Assembly: GCA_963756425.1 (NCBI GenBank)
Contig: CAVWNW010000022.1
Span: 1-64,000 of the forward strand
DNA from: DASQUK01 sp963756425
Lineage (GTDB): Bacteria; Actinomycetota; Acidimicrobiia; Acidimicrobiales; VFJN01
Reading direction: 5' to 3'
Length of the DNA: 64,000 nt
In this document: one piece after another, positions 17,716 through 27,082 of the stretch
Position numbering within the stretch: the first letter of the stretch is position 1
How the letters are laid out: each line of letters starts with the position of its first letter
The notes under the pieces: model-generated
What the model saw: the letters and a program-made list of their open reading frames with translations, nothing else
What the model was told of the DNA's origin: nothing
The model's database searches: none
Translations under genes and position numbers: made by a program

Positions 17716-17904
17716 GATCGGAACCTAACGAGCCGCCACCTCCGCGGGGAAGGGGTTGCCAGCCGGGCGCGCCCACCGCCCACCACACGCGAGGTCATGG
17801 GTTCCGCCCCAGCGGGCTCGAGGTCATGAGTTCCACGTCCGGAACCAATGGCCTCGGCCCCCCTCCCGGGGAACCCATCGCCTCGCACTGGCGGACCAAG
17901 CCCC

Positions 17905-18804
17905 TCAGGAGCGCGGGAGCCAGCCGCGGCTGCCGAGCTCCGGTTCGAGCACGTCCTCGGTCCAGAGGAGCTGCCCGGTGGTCACGGTGGCATCTGCCAG
18001 TGCGACCTGCAGTGTCGCCTCGGCGAACCGCTCCGGGCTGGCGTAGTCGATGTCGCCGGCGCCCGCGTAGAGGTTGCCGGGCGACAGGACCGGCTCCGAC
18101 GGCATCAGCACGTTGACCGGGATCCCGTACTGCTGCATCTCGGCCGCAACGGCCTGCGTGAGGTGGTGCATCGCCGCCTTGTTGCCGCCGTAGGCGAAAG
18201 CGCCGGCGGGCCCGGACGTGCGATAGGGCCCCGCGCCGGGTACGTACGCCGCCGCGGAGCTGATGTTGACGATCGAGCCCCGTCCCGCCTCGATCATGTC
18301 CGGCAGAACCAGCTGCATGAGCCGGTAGGTCGCCATCAGACCGATCTCGAAGTGCAGCCGGAAGCCCTTCAGCGGGAAGGCGAGGAAGGAGCCGCGCGGG
18401 ATCGACCAGCCGCCGGGCACGGGCGGCGGCGCCTGCACTGGGGGCTTGGCGGCCGCCGACCCGCCGTCGGGCGCACCCTTGGGTGGGCGACCGGGCACAG
18501 TGAGCGCGGCGTTGTTGACGAGGATGTCGACCGTGCCGAGCGCGGCGTTGATCCGGTCCACGATGCTGTCGACCTCTTCGGGGTTGACGAGGTCGGCCGG
18601 GATCGCGACCGCGCGACCGCCGCTCGCCTCGATGGACGCGACCGTGTCGTGGACCGTGCCCGGCAACCGAGGATCCCACTGGACCTCGGTCCGGGCGACC
18701 ACGGCCACCGCCGCGCCCTCGGCGGCGAAGAGCTCGGCGATCGACTTGCCGAGCCCGCGGCTGGCGCCGGTGACGATCGCGACGCGGTTGTCGAGTCGCC
18801 CCAC
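17905..18804 (-). CDS. short-chain dehydrogenase/reductase
   Basis: A 299-residue SDR. The cofactor loop is TGASRGLGKS (TGxxxGxG). NNAAL carries the structural Asn motif, the catalytic Ser is in VNISSAAAY and the Tyr-x3-Lys in YGGNK. Between NNAAL and the next helix is an insertion of about 45 mostly Pro/Gly/Ala residues (GAPDGGSAAAKPPVQAPPP), longer than usual for the family. The GTG at 18804 has GGAG upstream, so an in-frame extension to 18933 is rejected. The substrate is unknown. Confidence 0.87.
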   Translation of the reverse strand: MGRLDNRVAIVTGASRGLGKSIAELFAAEGAAVAVVARTEVQWDPRLPGTVHDTVASIEASGGRAVAIPADLVNPEEVDSIVDRINAALGTVDILVNNAALTVPGRPPKGAPDGGSAAAKPPVQAPPPVPGGWSIPRGSFLAFPLKGFRLHFEIGLMATYRLMQLVLPDMIEAGRGSIVNISSAAAYVPGAGPYRTSGPAGAFAYGGNKAAMHHLTQAVAAEMQQYGIPVNVLMPSEPVLSPGNLYAGAGDIDYASPERFAEATLQVALADATVTTGQLLWTEDVLEPELGSRGWLPRS

Positions 18805-18935
18805 GGTCAGCTCCCCTCCGATCTCGGGTTCCCACGCACCTTGCCAGACGATACGAGGCGCCAGCGATGGGCCCAGTCGCGCCTGCGCATACCCGCCACC
18901 TGGCTCGGGTAGGACCGGCACGGCGGGAAGCACAG

Positions 18936-19064
18936 ATGCGAGAGGAGCCGGAAGACAGCGGTGGTGTCGATCTCCCCGAGTCCGACCGGGATCGCGTCAA
19001 GTCCCACCTGGCCAAGTACTACGCCAAGATGGACGACACTGCTCCCTGGGAGCGGGGCTCCTAG
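18936..19064 (+). CDS. small hydrophilic protein (42 aa), function unknown
   Basis: A 42-codon ORF starting at ATG with GGGAAG six bases upstream. The sequence is strongly charged (DLPESDRDRVKSHLAKYYAK, ending APWERGS) and probably helical. The codon pattern is compatible with a real gene, and it sits between the divergent SDR start and the 3' end of ku. I recognise no family, and its existence rests on the ribosome binding site and composition only. Confidence 0.4.
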   Translation: MREEPEDSGGVDLPESDRDRVKSHLAKYYAKMDDTAPWERGS

Positions 19065-19122
19065 CCAGCACTGACGATCAGGGACGCCGCCGGCCCGTTG
19101 GCATCCTGTGGTTACTGGCGGG

Positions 19123-19953
19123 TCAAGCTGACTTGCGGGCCCGACCTCGGGGCTTGCGGCGCCCCCGCCGGGGACCCTTGGCCCCCTTGACGCTCTCCTC
19201 CAAGGCCTGCATCAGGTCGATGACCTTGGACTCGTCGCCCTCCTCGGGCTCGATCTCGAGCTTCTTGCCGGCTCGCTTGGCCTCGATCCGTTCCCGGAGC
19301 TCCTCCGTGAACGTGTCGTGGTAGCGCCGAGGGTCCCAGTCGGTGGTAAGCGAGTCGACGAGTTGGTTCGCCATGCGCAGCATCTTGGGGTCGGGCTTGG
19401 TCCGGCGATCGGGGACCCCCTCCACGCCCGACCGGGGCACGACCTCGTCCGCGAAGCGCATCGTCGACATGGCGAGTGCGCCCTCGAGCGGCCGGATGGC
19501 GGTGAGGTACTGCTTGTTGCGCATGACGACGGTGCCGATGGCCACCAGGCCTCGGTCCTCCATGGCGGCCCGCAGCAACTGGTACGGCTTGACGGCCGTG
19601 TCATCGGCGGGTGCCAGCCAGTACGTGCGCTCGTAGTAGATCGGGTCGATGTCATCGAGCGAGACGAAGTCGGTGACCTCGACGGCCCGGCTCGACGCCG
19701 GGCGGAGCTCGTCCAGCTCACGCTTGCTGAAGGTGACGTAACGGCCCTTGCCGGTCTCGAAACCCATCTCGATGTCGGCGTTGTCGACGTCCTTGCCCGT
19801 CTTCGCCGAGACCTTGCGGTTGCGGACCCGCGAGCCGGAACCCTTGTCGATCTGGTGGAAGTGAACGTCGTGGTCGCGCACCGCGGGGTAGGCCTTCACG
19901 GGCACGCTGACCAGCCCGAAGCTGATCACACCGCTCCATAGGGCTCGGGCCAT
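19123..19953 (-). CDS. ku: Ku protein, non-homologous end joining
   Basis: A homodimeric ring protein that binds DNA ends for bacterial NHEJ and normally recruits the ligase LigD. The 276-residue sequence starts with the family opening MARALWSGVISFGLVSVPVK and contains YYERTYWLAPAD and KPYQLLRAAMEDRGLVAIGT. It ends in a Lys/Arg-rich tail (KGAKGPRRGRRKPRGRARKS) of the type known to aid DNA binding in actinobacterial Ku. AGGA precedes the ATG. No ligD is in the window; it must lie elsewhere if NHEJ works. Confidence 0.95.
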   Translation of the reverse strand: MARALWSGVISFGLVSVPVKAYPAVRDHDVHFHQIDKGSGSRVRNRKVSAKTGKDVDNADIEMGFETGKGRYVTFSKRELDELRPASSRAVEVTDFVSLDDIDPIYYERTYWLAPADDTAVKPYQLLRAAMEDRGLVAIGTVVMRNKQYLTAIRPLEGALAMSTMRFADEVVPRSGVEGVPDRRTKPDPKMLRMANQLVDSLTTDWDPRRYHDTFTEELRERIEAKRAGKKLEIEPEEGDESKVIDLMQALEESVKGAKGPRRGRRKPRGRARKSA

Positions 19954-19999
19954 GCGTAAGTCCTACCCCGAAGCGGTGGGACCCGATCACCCGGATCGG

Positions 20000-20998
20000 A
20001 TGATGCCGAATGGCGCGGCTCGCTCACATTGTTCGTCCATCGACAACCCAACCGAGGCCGCAAGCAGACCGGCGACCCGTAGTCGGACGGGGCTCACATT
20101 GCCGGAGCGGTGGCGTCGGATCGAGGCCCGCGGGGTGGGCCCGTTCATCACCCGTGAGACGTTCCGTCGACCCGACGGGCGCATCGTCACCTGGACGTCG
20201 CGCGCACGACGCAAGCAGCACTCGCTGCTCGACACCGGCCGAGGGTCGACCTGGTGGGCACCCGGCGCGATCGGCTGGTGGATCGGCGTGCTGTTCGCAG
20301 TCGGATCCACGTGCTTCGCGCTGGGCGCGGCGCCCCGCTACGTCAACGCGGTCGGGGTCGCCGTCGACGGCATCACGTTCTTCGTCGGGTCCCTGTTCTT
20401 CACGACCGCCGCGGCCCTGCAGTACCTGGAGGTGGCAAACGCGCCCCGCACACCGCCGGACGCCGGCGTCGCCGAGCGCCGGCGCCTCGTCACCTGGGAA
20501 CCGCACCGCATCGACTGGTGGGCGGCAGTCGTGCAGCTCGGCGGGACGGTGCTGTTCAACATCAGCACGTTCGACGAGATGCTCCAACACCTCTCCGCCT
20601 CGCGGGCCGACAGGTTGGTGTGGACCCCCGACGCCTTCGGGTCCATCTGCTTCCTGGTGGCGAGCGGGCTCGCGTGGGCGGAGGTGAGCCACGGCCTGTG
20701 GTCGTGGAAACCCCGCAGCCTGTCGTGGCGCATCACGGCGCTGAACCTCTTCGGCTCGATCGCCTTCGGTGCGTCGGCCATCGCCTCCTACGTCGTGCCG
20801 GCATCCGACCAGCCCCGCAACGTCACGCTCATGAACCTCGGCACGTTCGTCGGCGCCCTGGCCTTCCTCGTCGGCGCGGTGCTGCTCCTGCCGGAACGCA
20901 CGCATGGCGACTCTGACGAGAGCAACGGTGTTGATCCCTCCGGCCCGGGCGGCCAACGTGTCCACAGCGGCACTGGACATGACCATCTCGGCCCCTGA
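20000..20998 (+). CDS. YrhK-like multi-pass membrane protein
   Basis: About 330 residues with six hydrophobic helices arranged as two related halves: WWAPGAIGWWIGVLFAVGS and WWAAVVQLGGTVLFNISTF share the Trp-rich start, as in YrhK-like domains. The function is unknown. The start is uncertain: tandem ATGs at 20000 and 20003 lack a Shine-Dalgarno, and the frame stays open upstream into the divergent ku start. The first 60 residues are polar. The end overlaps the following PAP2 gene by about 20 bases. Confidence 0.7.
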   Translation: MMPNGAARSHCSSIDNPTEAASRPATRSRTGLTLPERWRRIEARGVGPFITRETFRRPDGRIVTWTSRARRKQHSLLDTGRGSTWWAPGAIGWWIGVLFAVGSTCFALGAAPRYVNAVGVAVDGITFFVGSLFFTTAAALQYLEVANAPRTPPDAGVAERRRLVTWEPHRIDWWAAVVQLGGTVLFNISTFDEMLQHLSASRADRLVWTPDAFGSICFLVASGLAWAEVSHGLWSWKPRSLSWRITALNLFGSIAFGASAIASYVVPASDQPRNVTLMNLGTFVGALAFLVGAVLLLPERTHGDSDESNGVDPSGPGGQRVHSGTGHDHLGP

Positions 20999-21653
20999 CC
21001 TACATCGCTCGCCGCCGATCACCCTGCGGCGCATCGGGGAACGGTTTCCCTGGCTGCTGGTGGGGGCCGCCGCACTTGCGGTCGTGCTGGGGGTCCTCGC
21101 CGCCATCGACGGAGGTCGACTGCTGGTCTGGGACCGCCCCATCACCGACGCCGTGGTCGAGCATCGGTCGCCCGGCGTCGACCGGGTGGCGCTGTGGATC
21201 TCACGCCTGGGTTCGACGCCGGTCGTGCTCATGTTCGGTGCCGTCGGCGTCGCCCTGGCGGCCGCGCGCTGTCGCTGGGTCGCGCTCGTGATGTTCGTCG
21301 TGCTGGCGGCCCGCCCACCCTTCGAGTGGCTGGCCAAGGAGATCGTCGCGCGACCGCGCCCGAGCGGAGCCCGGCTCGTGCCGGGGACGGGCTTCTCCTA
21401 CCCGAGCGGACACGTGCTCGCCGCAGCGGCGACCTGGGGCTTCGTGCCCGCCATCGCTGGTCTCTACGTGACCCGCCGCTGGCTGTGGGTGGCGCTGGCG
21501 GCTGCGGCGTGGGCCGTCATAGTGCTCGTCGCCTGGTGTCGCGTGTGGCTCGGGGTCCACTGGACCTCCGACGTGGTCGGCAGCCTCGCCATCGTGTTCG
21601 TGGCCCTGACGGCGGCCGAGACGGCGATCTATCGACGCCACCAATCGGCCTGA
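20979..21653 (+). CDS. PAP2 family phosphatase (membrane)
   Basis: A 224-residue integral membrane phosphatase with all three PAP2 signatures: KEIVARPRP, YPSGH and CRVWLGVHWTSD. The last two supply the catalytic histidines. Such enzymes dephosphorylate lipid pyrophosphates or phosphatidic acid-type substrates on the outer face of the membrane. The ATG at 20979 is preferred because a start at 20904 would overlap the preceding gene by 95 bases; neither has a good Shine-Dalgarno. It is probably co-transcribed with the YrhK-like gene and perhaps with sppA. Confidence 0.87.
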   Translation: MTISAPDLHRSPPITLRRIGERFPWLLVGAAALAVVLGVLAAIDGGRLLVWDRPITDAVVEHRSPGVDRVALWISRLGSTPVVLMFGAVGVALAAARCRWVALVMFVVLAARPPFEWLAKEIVARPRPSGARLVPGTGFSYPSGHVLAAAATWGFVPAIAGLYVTRRWLWVALAAAAWAVIVLVAWCRVWLGVHWTSDVVGSLAIVFVALTAAETAIYRRHQSA

Positions 21654-21687
21654 GCCGCCCCCACCAACGAGCCCCTAGCCTCGAACC

Positions 21688-23424
21688 ATGCTCCCCAGAG
21701 CCAAGCACGCAGCCGAAACCGTGGTCACCGGCATCGACGAGGCGCGACGCCGGCGGACCGCCGACCTCGTCCTGGAGCTCGATCTCACCGAGCCCCTGCT
21801 GGAAGAGACGCCACAGGATCCGATGGGTGCCCTGCTGGCGCGGCGCCGCTCGTCGCTACGGACGGTCCTGCGGGGCCTGCGCCGGGCGGCGCGGGACGCC
21901 AGGGTCCGGGCCTTGGTGGTCAAGCTGGGCGGGTCGCGGTCGGCCCTGGGCCTCGCACAGGCCCAGGAGCTTCAAGACGCGGTCGGCGACCTCCGCGACC
22001 ACGGCAAGCTCACGGTCGCCTGGGCCGAGACCTTCGGGGAGTTCGGCAACGCCAGCGTCTCGTACCTCCTGGCGACGAGCTTCGAGGAGATCTGGCTGCA
22101 GCCGTCGGGTGATCTGGGCCTGACGGGCGTCGCCACCGAGGTGCCCTTCCTGCGGGGCGTGCTCGACAAGGCCGGGATCACACCCCAGATCGCCCAGCGC
22201 CACGAGTACAAGAACGCCGGCAACGTCTTCACCGAGCGAGGGTTCACGGCCGCGCACCGGGAGGCGACCGAGCGCGTCGTGCAGTCGGTCATGGAGCAGC
22301 TCGTGACCGCCATTGCCGCCAACCGCAGCCTCGATGCGGGCGTGGTGCAGGGCCTTATCGACCGGGCGCCGCTGTTCTCCAGTGAGGCCCTCGAGTCGGG
22401 TCTGGTCGACCGCCTCGGCTACCGCGACGACGTCTACGCCGCGGTCCGGGCCCGGACCGGCGCCGACGCGGTCCTGCAGTACCTCGGCCGCTATCGCCGC
22501 TCCAGGCTGGCCGAGCTGTCGACCCGCGTCTCGACGTCACCGCCCGACACCGTGGCGCTCGTACAGGTGGCCGGTCCGATCCACCTCGGCCGAAGCCGGC
22601 GCCAGCCGCTCGTGGGCACGAGCACCGGGGCGGACACGGTGGCGGCTGCGCTCCGGTCGGCGACCAAGGCGGACGACGTCAAGGCGATCGTGCTCCGGGT
22701 GACAAGCCCGGGCGGCTCCTACGTGGCGTCCGACGCCATCTGGCGTGAGGTGGCCGTGACCCGGCGGGCCGGCAAGCCCGTGGTGGTGTCGATGGGTGAC
22801 ATGGCGGCCTCGGGCGGCTACTTCGTGTCGATGGGGGCAGACGCGATCGTCGCCGAGCCGGGGACGCTGACGGGTTCGATCGGCGTCGTCTCCGGCAAGC
22901 AGGTGCTCGAGGGCCTCGCCGACCGGCTGGGCATCGGCCACGAGGGGGTGGCCGGCGGCAGGCACGGGCTGATGTTCTCGCCGCTCCGTGCGTTCACGGA
23001 GGACGAGTGGGATCGGCTCAACGCCTGGCTCGACCGGATCTACGACGACTTCACCGCCAAGGTCGCCGAGGGTCGCCGCCAGCCACGGGATCGCGTCGAC
23101 GAGATTGCCCGGGGCCGCGTCTGGACCGGCGCCGACGCCAAGGAGCGCGGGCTCGTCGACGAGCTCGGCGGGCTGAGGGTGGCGCTCGACCTGGCGCGGG
23201 AACGGGCCGGCCTGGCGCCCTCCGACGAGCTCGACCCCCGGGTGTACCCCCACGTCCCACTCGCGGCGCGGGTGCGCCCGGCTCAGTCGAGCGAGGATCC
23301 CGCCGCCGCCAGCGCCCGCCTCCGGGTCGAGGCCTGGGGTTCGTTCGCGGATGTCGCCACCCGCCTGGGTCTTTCGACGTATGGGCCCCTGATGCTTACC
23401 GGCTGGTATCACCTCGCCTTGTGA
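21688..23424 (+). CDS. sppA: signal peptide peptidase SppA-type serine protease (S49)
   Basis: A 578-residue, long-form (tandem-domain) protease. The general base Lys175 is in QRHEYKNAGNVF and the nucleophile Ser375 in GDMAASGGYFVSMGAD, the Lys-Ser dyad split between the two halves as in E. coli SppA. PGTLTGSIGV follows the nucleophile as usual. No N-terminal transmembrane helix is evident, unlike E. coli SppA, so membrane attachment may be peripheral. The expected role is degrading cleaved signal peptides and other membrane-associated peptides. The ATG starts 34 bases after the PAP2 stop. Confidence 0.92.
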   Translation: MLPRAKHAAETVVTGIDEARRRRTADLVLELDLTEPLLEETPQDPMGALLARRRSSLRTVLRGLRRAARDARVRALVVKLGGSRSALGLAQAQELQDAVGDLRDHGKLTVAWAETFGEFGNASVSYLLATSFEEIWLQPSGDLGLTGVATEVPFLRGVLDKAGITPQIAQRHEYKNAGNVFTERGFTAAHREATERVVQSVMEQLVTAIAANRSLDAGVVQGLIDRAPLFSSEALESGLVDRLGYRDDVYAAVRARTGADAVLQYLGRYRRSRLAELSTRVSTSPPDTVALVQVAGPIHLGRSRRQPLVGTSTGADTVAAALRSATKADDVKAIVLRVTSPGGSYVASDAIWREVAVTRRAGKPVVVSMGDMAASGGYFVSMGADAIVAEPGTLTGSIGVVSGKQVLEGLADRLGIGHEGVAGGRHGLMFSPLRAFTEDEWDRLNAWLDRIYDDFTAKVAEGRRQPRDRVDEIARGRVWTGADAKERGLVDELGGLRVALDLARERAGLAPSDELDPRVYPHVPLAARVRPAQSSEDPAAASARLRVEAWGSFADVATRLGLSTYGPLMLTGWYHLAL

Positions 23425-23461
23425 GCCGGGCGTCCTCCACGGCCCGTAGCAGGTCGGTGCG

Positions 23462-24496
23462 TCACGTCGAGTCGCGGACGACGAGATCCGGGACGAGGAT
23501 GACGGCACGCTCGTCGACCGGCTCTCCGCTGATGAGCGCCACGAGCAGCCGGGCCATGTGGTGGCCCATGGCTTCGGCCGGCTGGTGAACGGTGGTCAGC
23601 GGCGGTTCGGTAATCCCCGCCGCAGGCGATCCGTCGAAACCCACCACCGCGATGTCGTCCGGGATCCGGCGTCCGGCCTCCTTGATGGCCCGCATGGCGC
23701 CGAAGGCCATGGGGTCTGATGCGGCGAAGACCGCATCGATGTCGGACCGGCGCGATAACAGCTCCTGCATCGCGACCTGACCGCTCGATTCGCTGAACTG
23801 GCCGTAAGCGACCAGCTCCTTCGACTCGTCCAGCAGCCCGGCGTCGCGCTGGGCGTCGCGGTAGCCCTCGAGCCGTGCGACCCCCGCCGACATGTCCTGC
23901 GGTCCGGCAATCGTGGCGATGCGCAGGCGGCCGCGGGCCACCAGGTGATCGACGGCAAGGCGGGCACCCGCGTGGTTGTCGACATCGACATAGCTGGTTG
24001 GGACGAAGCCGGTGGGCCGGCCGCCGAGGACCGTCGGCAACCCCCTGTCCTCGAGGAGCCTCGGCAAGGAGTCGTCGCCGTGGATCGACAGCAGCATGGC
24101 GCCGTCGACGTGCTGGGCCGTCAGGTGCCGCCCGAGCTGACCCCGGTCGGTCGAGGTGGTGATCATCGCGAGCCATAGCTGGAATGCAGTGCCTGCGATC
24201 TCGGCGCTGACCCCGCGCACCACGCCGGCGAAGAAGGGTTCGGCAAAGACCCGGTCCTCCGACTCCGACACCACCAGGGCGATGCAGTCGGTCCGGCGCG
24301 TCACCAACGACCGAGCGGCGCGATTGGGGACGTAGCCGAGGTCCTCGATGGCGCTGAGCACCGCCTCGCGGGTCCTGGCGCTCACCTGCGTCGACCCGTT
24401 GATCACCCGCGACACGGTGCCGCGGCCGACGCCGGCTCGTGCCGCCACCGCCTCGAGCGTCGGCCGCTGGACCGGCCGGCCGGGTTGGGGGCCCAT
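23462..24496 (-). CDS. LacI-family regulator, CelR/CebR-like
   Basis: A 344-residue repressor with N-terminal HTH (RPTLEAVAARAGVGRGTVSR, VINGSTQVSARTREAV), hinge helix region GYVPNRAARSLVTRRTD, and a periplasmic-binding-type sugar domain (IATIAGPQDMSAGVARLEGY, VFAASDPMAFGAMRAI, VVGFDG). The HTH, hinge and following AEPFFAG stretch closely resemble what I recall of Thermobifida fusca CelR, the cellobiose-responsive repressor of cellulase genes that binds TGGGAGCGCTCCCA. That box is present at 46605-46618 before a GH6 cellulase in this window. I infer it controls that cellulase in response to cellobiose. No such box lies at its own start. Confidence 0.85.
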   Translation of the reverse strand: MGPQPGRPVQRPTLEAVAARAGVGRGTVSRVINGSTQVSARTREAVLSAIEDLGYVPNRAARSLVTRRTDCIALVVSESEDRVFAEPFFAGVVRGVSAEIAGTAFQLWLAMITTSTDRGQLGRHLTAQHVDGAMLLSIHGDDSLPRLLEDRGLPTVLGGRPTGFVPTSYVDVDNHAGARLAVDHLVARGRLRIATIAGPQDMSAGVARLEGYRDAQRDAGLLDESKELVAYGQFSESSGQVAMQELLSRRSDIDAVFAASDPMAFGAMRAIKEAGRRIPDDIAVVGFDGSPAAGITEPPLTTVHQPAEAMGHHMARLLVALISGEPVDERAVILVPDLVVRDST

Positions 24497-24533
24497 GGGA
24501 CGATCCTCGCGCCCCCGCCGCCGGCCGACCCTG

Positions 24534-25403
24534 TCAGTCGAGCGCGCGGACGGGCTCCACGGCCTGGAAGATCACGTCGAGCTCGGGCTGGCTCCAGGGG
24601 CCACTGGTCACGAGGACGATGTGCTGGATCCCGCGCTTGGCGAGCTGGTCACACCGGTCGGTGAACGCCCCCGCGGTCTCGTCGCTGCCGAGCCGGCTGC
24701 TGAGGGTCACCTCGACGTCGTCGGGATCCCTGCCGACGGCATCGCAGGCCCGGGCGAGCACGTCGAGCTTGTGCTGGAGCGTGGTGCCACCGTCGGGGAT
24801 GTCGAAGAGGTTGCACGCATCGCCGTAGCGGGCGACGAGCGGCAGGGTCCGCCGCTCGCCCATGCCACCGATCAGGACGCGAGGTCGCGCGATCGGCTGG
24901 GGGTTGCTGATCGGTCGTTCGAGCCGGTGGCGTGGTCCGTCGAACGGCCGTTGATCCCCGTCCCACATGTGTGCGGCGAGCTGCAGGAGCTCCTCCATGA
25001 GCACGAATCGTTCCGCAGTCTCCGGGAACGGCAGACCGGTCAGCACCGCTTCGTCGCCCTGGTACCCGGCACCGACACCGAGCCACGCCCGGCCGCCGGA
25101 GAGCACGTCGAGCGTCGTGACCATCTTCACGACCAGCGCGGGCGGGCGGATCGACGCCCACGTGACCATCGTCCCCAGGTTCACGTTGCCGGTGGCGGCG
25201 GCGAGATATCCGAGGGTGGTGTAGGCCTCGAGCATCGGTTCGTCGATCGTCGCGGTCGGGTCCATCTGGAGGAGGTGGTCCGCCACCCACAGGGTGTCGA
25301 TGCCCCCGTCGTCGACGCGCCGGGCCAGGTCCAGTAGATGGCCCGTGAGATGGACCGGTCCGTCGGGCCAGGAGTAGTTGGTGAGGGCGATGCTGATCTT
25401 CAC
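24534..25403 (-). CDS. LLM class F420-dependent oxidoreductase
   Basis: A 289-residue luciferase-like TIM barrel. It shows DTLWVADHLLQMDP near residue 44, NVNLGTMVTWASIRPPALVVKM near 85, GGRAWLGVGAGYQGDE near 112 and PRVLIGGMGERRTLPLVARY near 185; these are features of the F420-dependent group. The GTG at 25403 has GGAG upstream; a longer frame from 25433 has none. It reads toward the LacI-type gene, which starts 37 bases beyond its stop on the same strand. The substrate is unknown. Confidence 0.85.
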   Translation of the reverse strand: MKISIALTNYSWPDGPVHLTGHLLDLARRVDDGGIDTLWVADHLLQMDPTATIDEPMLEAYTTLGYLAAATGNVNLGTMVTWASIRPPALVVKMVTTLDVLSGGRAWLGVGAGYQGDEAVLTGLPFPETAERFVLMEELLQLAAHMWDGDQRPFDGPRHRLERPISNPQPIARPRVLIGGMGERRTLPLVARYGDACNLFDIPDGGTTLQHKLDVLARACDAVGRDPDDVEVTLSSRLGSDETAGAFTDRCDQLAKRGIQHIVLVTSGPWSQPELDVIFQAVEPVRALD

Positions 25404-25512
25404 GGCAGCTCCATGACGTGGGGCGCGGCACATCTCGGCGGCGCAGCCGCCCGGCGATGGTGATGGGTGATTCTCGCCTGGCTACCCGGCGGGCGTCAGG
25501 GCGAACGGTGCG

Positions 25513-25897
25513 TCAACCGGAATGTGCGGTTTCCCAGAGGCCGACCAGGTTTCCCTCCGGGTCCCTGAAGTAGGCGGCGAAGCCCATGTCCCCCACGGCC
25601 TGCCGTTCGGAGACCGTGGTCCCGCCGGCCTCGTTGACCGCCTTGAGCGCGTCCTCGAGGTTCGTCCACGTCGATGACGATGTTGGGGGCGGTGAACGGC
25701 TCCTGGCGCTGCATCATCCCGCCGTTGATGAAGCCCGCTTCGGTCGGGCCCTGATCGCCACTCGGCCCGGACATGACCATCGTGTAACCCATGTCCGGCA
25801 GCGACATGAGGTTCCACCCGAACGCCTTCTCGTAGAAGCCACGGGCGCGGTCGCCATCGTCGTAGGGGATCTCGAAGTGCACTACGCGACCTGACAT
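25513..25897 (-). pseudogene. VOC (glyoxalase-fold) protein with a one-base frameshift
   Basis: A protein of about 128 codons. The N-terminal half (VVHFEIPYDDGDRARGFYEK, GWNLMSLPDMGYTMV) is in one frame until VIDVDEP, and the C-terminal half (LEDALKAVNEAGG, MGFAAYFRDPEGNLVGLWE) is in another. One extra C at about 25675 explains the shift; total length 385 is 3n+1. The ATG has GGGAGG upstream. Both halves are typical of glyoxalase/bleomycin-resistance-like folds. With the shift intact the protein would lose its second half and its metal site; a sequencing error is equally likely. Confidence 0.8.
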
Positions 25898-26033
25898 GGA
25901 GCACCTCCCTCGGTTCGAGGCGCGACGTCCTTGCGTCGCACTGCGAGCCAAGCCCCGCCGCGCTCCGGTGTCAAGGTCGAGAGTGCCGATGGGTGCACGC
26001 TGGTGGGCACGCCGACGGCCCGAGGGAGCAACG

Positions 26034-27071
26034 ATGCAAGCGCTGCAGCTGACTGCCTGGAAGTCGCCGCCCGAGCTTCGGGAGGTTCCGGATCCCGAAC
26101 CGGGGCCGGGCCAGGTCGTGGTGCGCATAGCGGCGGCGGGCGCCTGCCATTCGGACCTTCATCTGATGCACGACTTCGACGCCGGACTGCTCCCGTTCGC
26201 GCTGCCGTTCACCCTGGGCCACGAGAACGCAGGATTCGTCGAGGCAGTGGGCGCCGGGGTCGACCACGTGTCGCCCGGTGAGCCCGTCGCCGTGTACGGG
26301 GCGTGGGGCTGTGGGCGGTGCCATCGATGCCATCTCGGCGCGGAGAACCTCTGCCAGCGGGCGGCCGAGCTCGCTGGCGCCGGCGCCGGGCTCGGCTGCG
26401 ACGGGGGCATGGCCCCACTGATGCTCGTGCCGCAGGCACGGTGGCTCGTCCCACTCGGCGACCTCGACCCCGTCGAGGCGGCCCCGCTCACCGACGCCGG
26501 CCTCACGCCGTATCACGCGATCAAGCGCTCGTTGCACCTGCTACATGGGGGTTCGACGGCGGTGGTGATCGGAGCCGGGGGCCTGGGGCACCTGGCCGTC
26601 CAGATCCTGAAGGCGACCAGCGCGGCCACGGTGGTCGCCGTCGACACGAAGCCGGAGGCGCTCGAGCTGGCGGCCGCGCTCGGCGCCGATCACGTCGTCG
26701 CATCCGACGAAGCCACCGCGAGCGTCATCAGGGACATCACGCGGAACCAGGGGACGGATCTCGCCCTCGACTGCGTGGGCGTCGACTCGACAATCGCACT
26801 CGCCGCCCAGGTCAGCCGGCCGCTGGCCCACGTGACCGTCGTCGGCCTCGGTGGCGGCACGTTTGGCTTCAGCTTCTTCTCCCTGCCCTACGAGGCATCC
26901 CTGGCCACGACCTACTGGGGGACGCTGCCCGAGTTGAGCGAGGTGCTCGACCTGGCGCGTCGGGGCCTCGTCAAGGCGCACGTCCAACGCTTCGGCCTCG
27001 ACGCAGCGGGCGACGCCTACGACGCGCTCGCCGCAGGAACGTTGGAGGGGCGCGCCGTCATCGTCCCCTAA
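26034..27071 (+). CDS. zinc-dependent alcohol dehydrogenase (MDR family)
   Basis: A 345-residue medium-chain dehydrogenase. The catalytic zinc site has Cys in AAAGACHSDLHL and His-Glu in TLGHENAGFVE. A structural zinc loop GCGRCHRCHLGAENLC is present with four cysteines. The Rossmann loop is VIGAGGLGHLAVQI, and Asp in VVAVDTKPEA at the end of the second strand suggests NAD rather than NADP. GAGGGAG upstream supports the ATG at 26034. It is divergent from the VOC gene. The substrate is a primary or secondary alcohol of unknown identity. Confidence 0.9.
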   Translation: MQALQLTAWKSPPELREVPDPEPGPGQVVVRIAAAGACHSDLHLMHDFDAGLLPFALPFTLGHENAGFVEAVGAGVDHVSPGEPVAVYGAWGCGRCHRCHLGAENLCQRAAELAGAGAGLGCDGGMAPLMLVPQARWLVPLGDLDPVEAAPLTDAGLTPYHAIKRSLHLLHGGSTAVVIGAGGLGHLAVQILKATSAATVVAVDTKPEALELAAALGADHVVASDEATASVIRDITRNQGTDLALDCVGVDSTIALAAQVSRPLAHVTVVGLGGGTFGFSFFSLPYEASLATTYWGTLPELSEVLDLARRGLVKAHVQRFGLDAAGDAYDALAAGTLEGRAVIVP

Positions 27072-27082
27072 TGGGCGCTCGA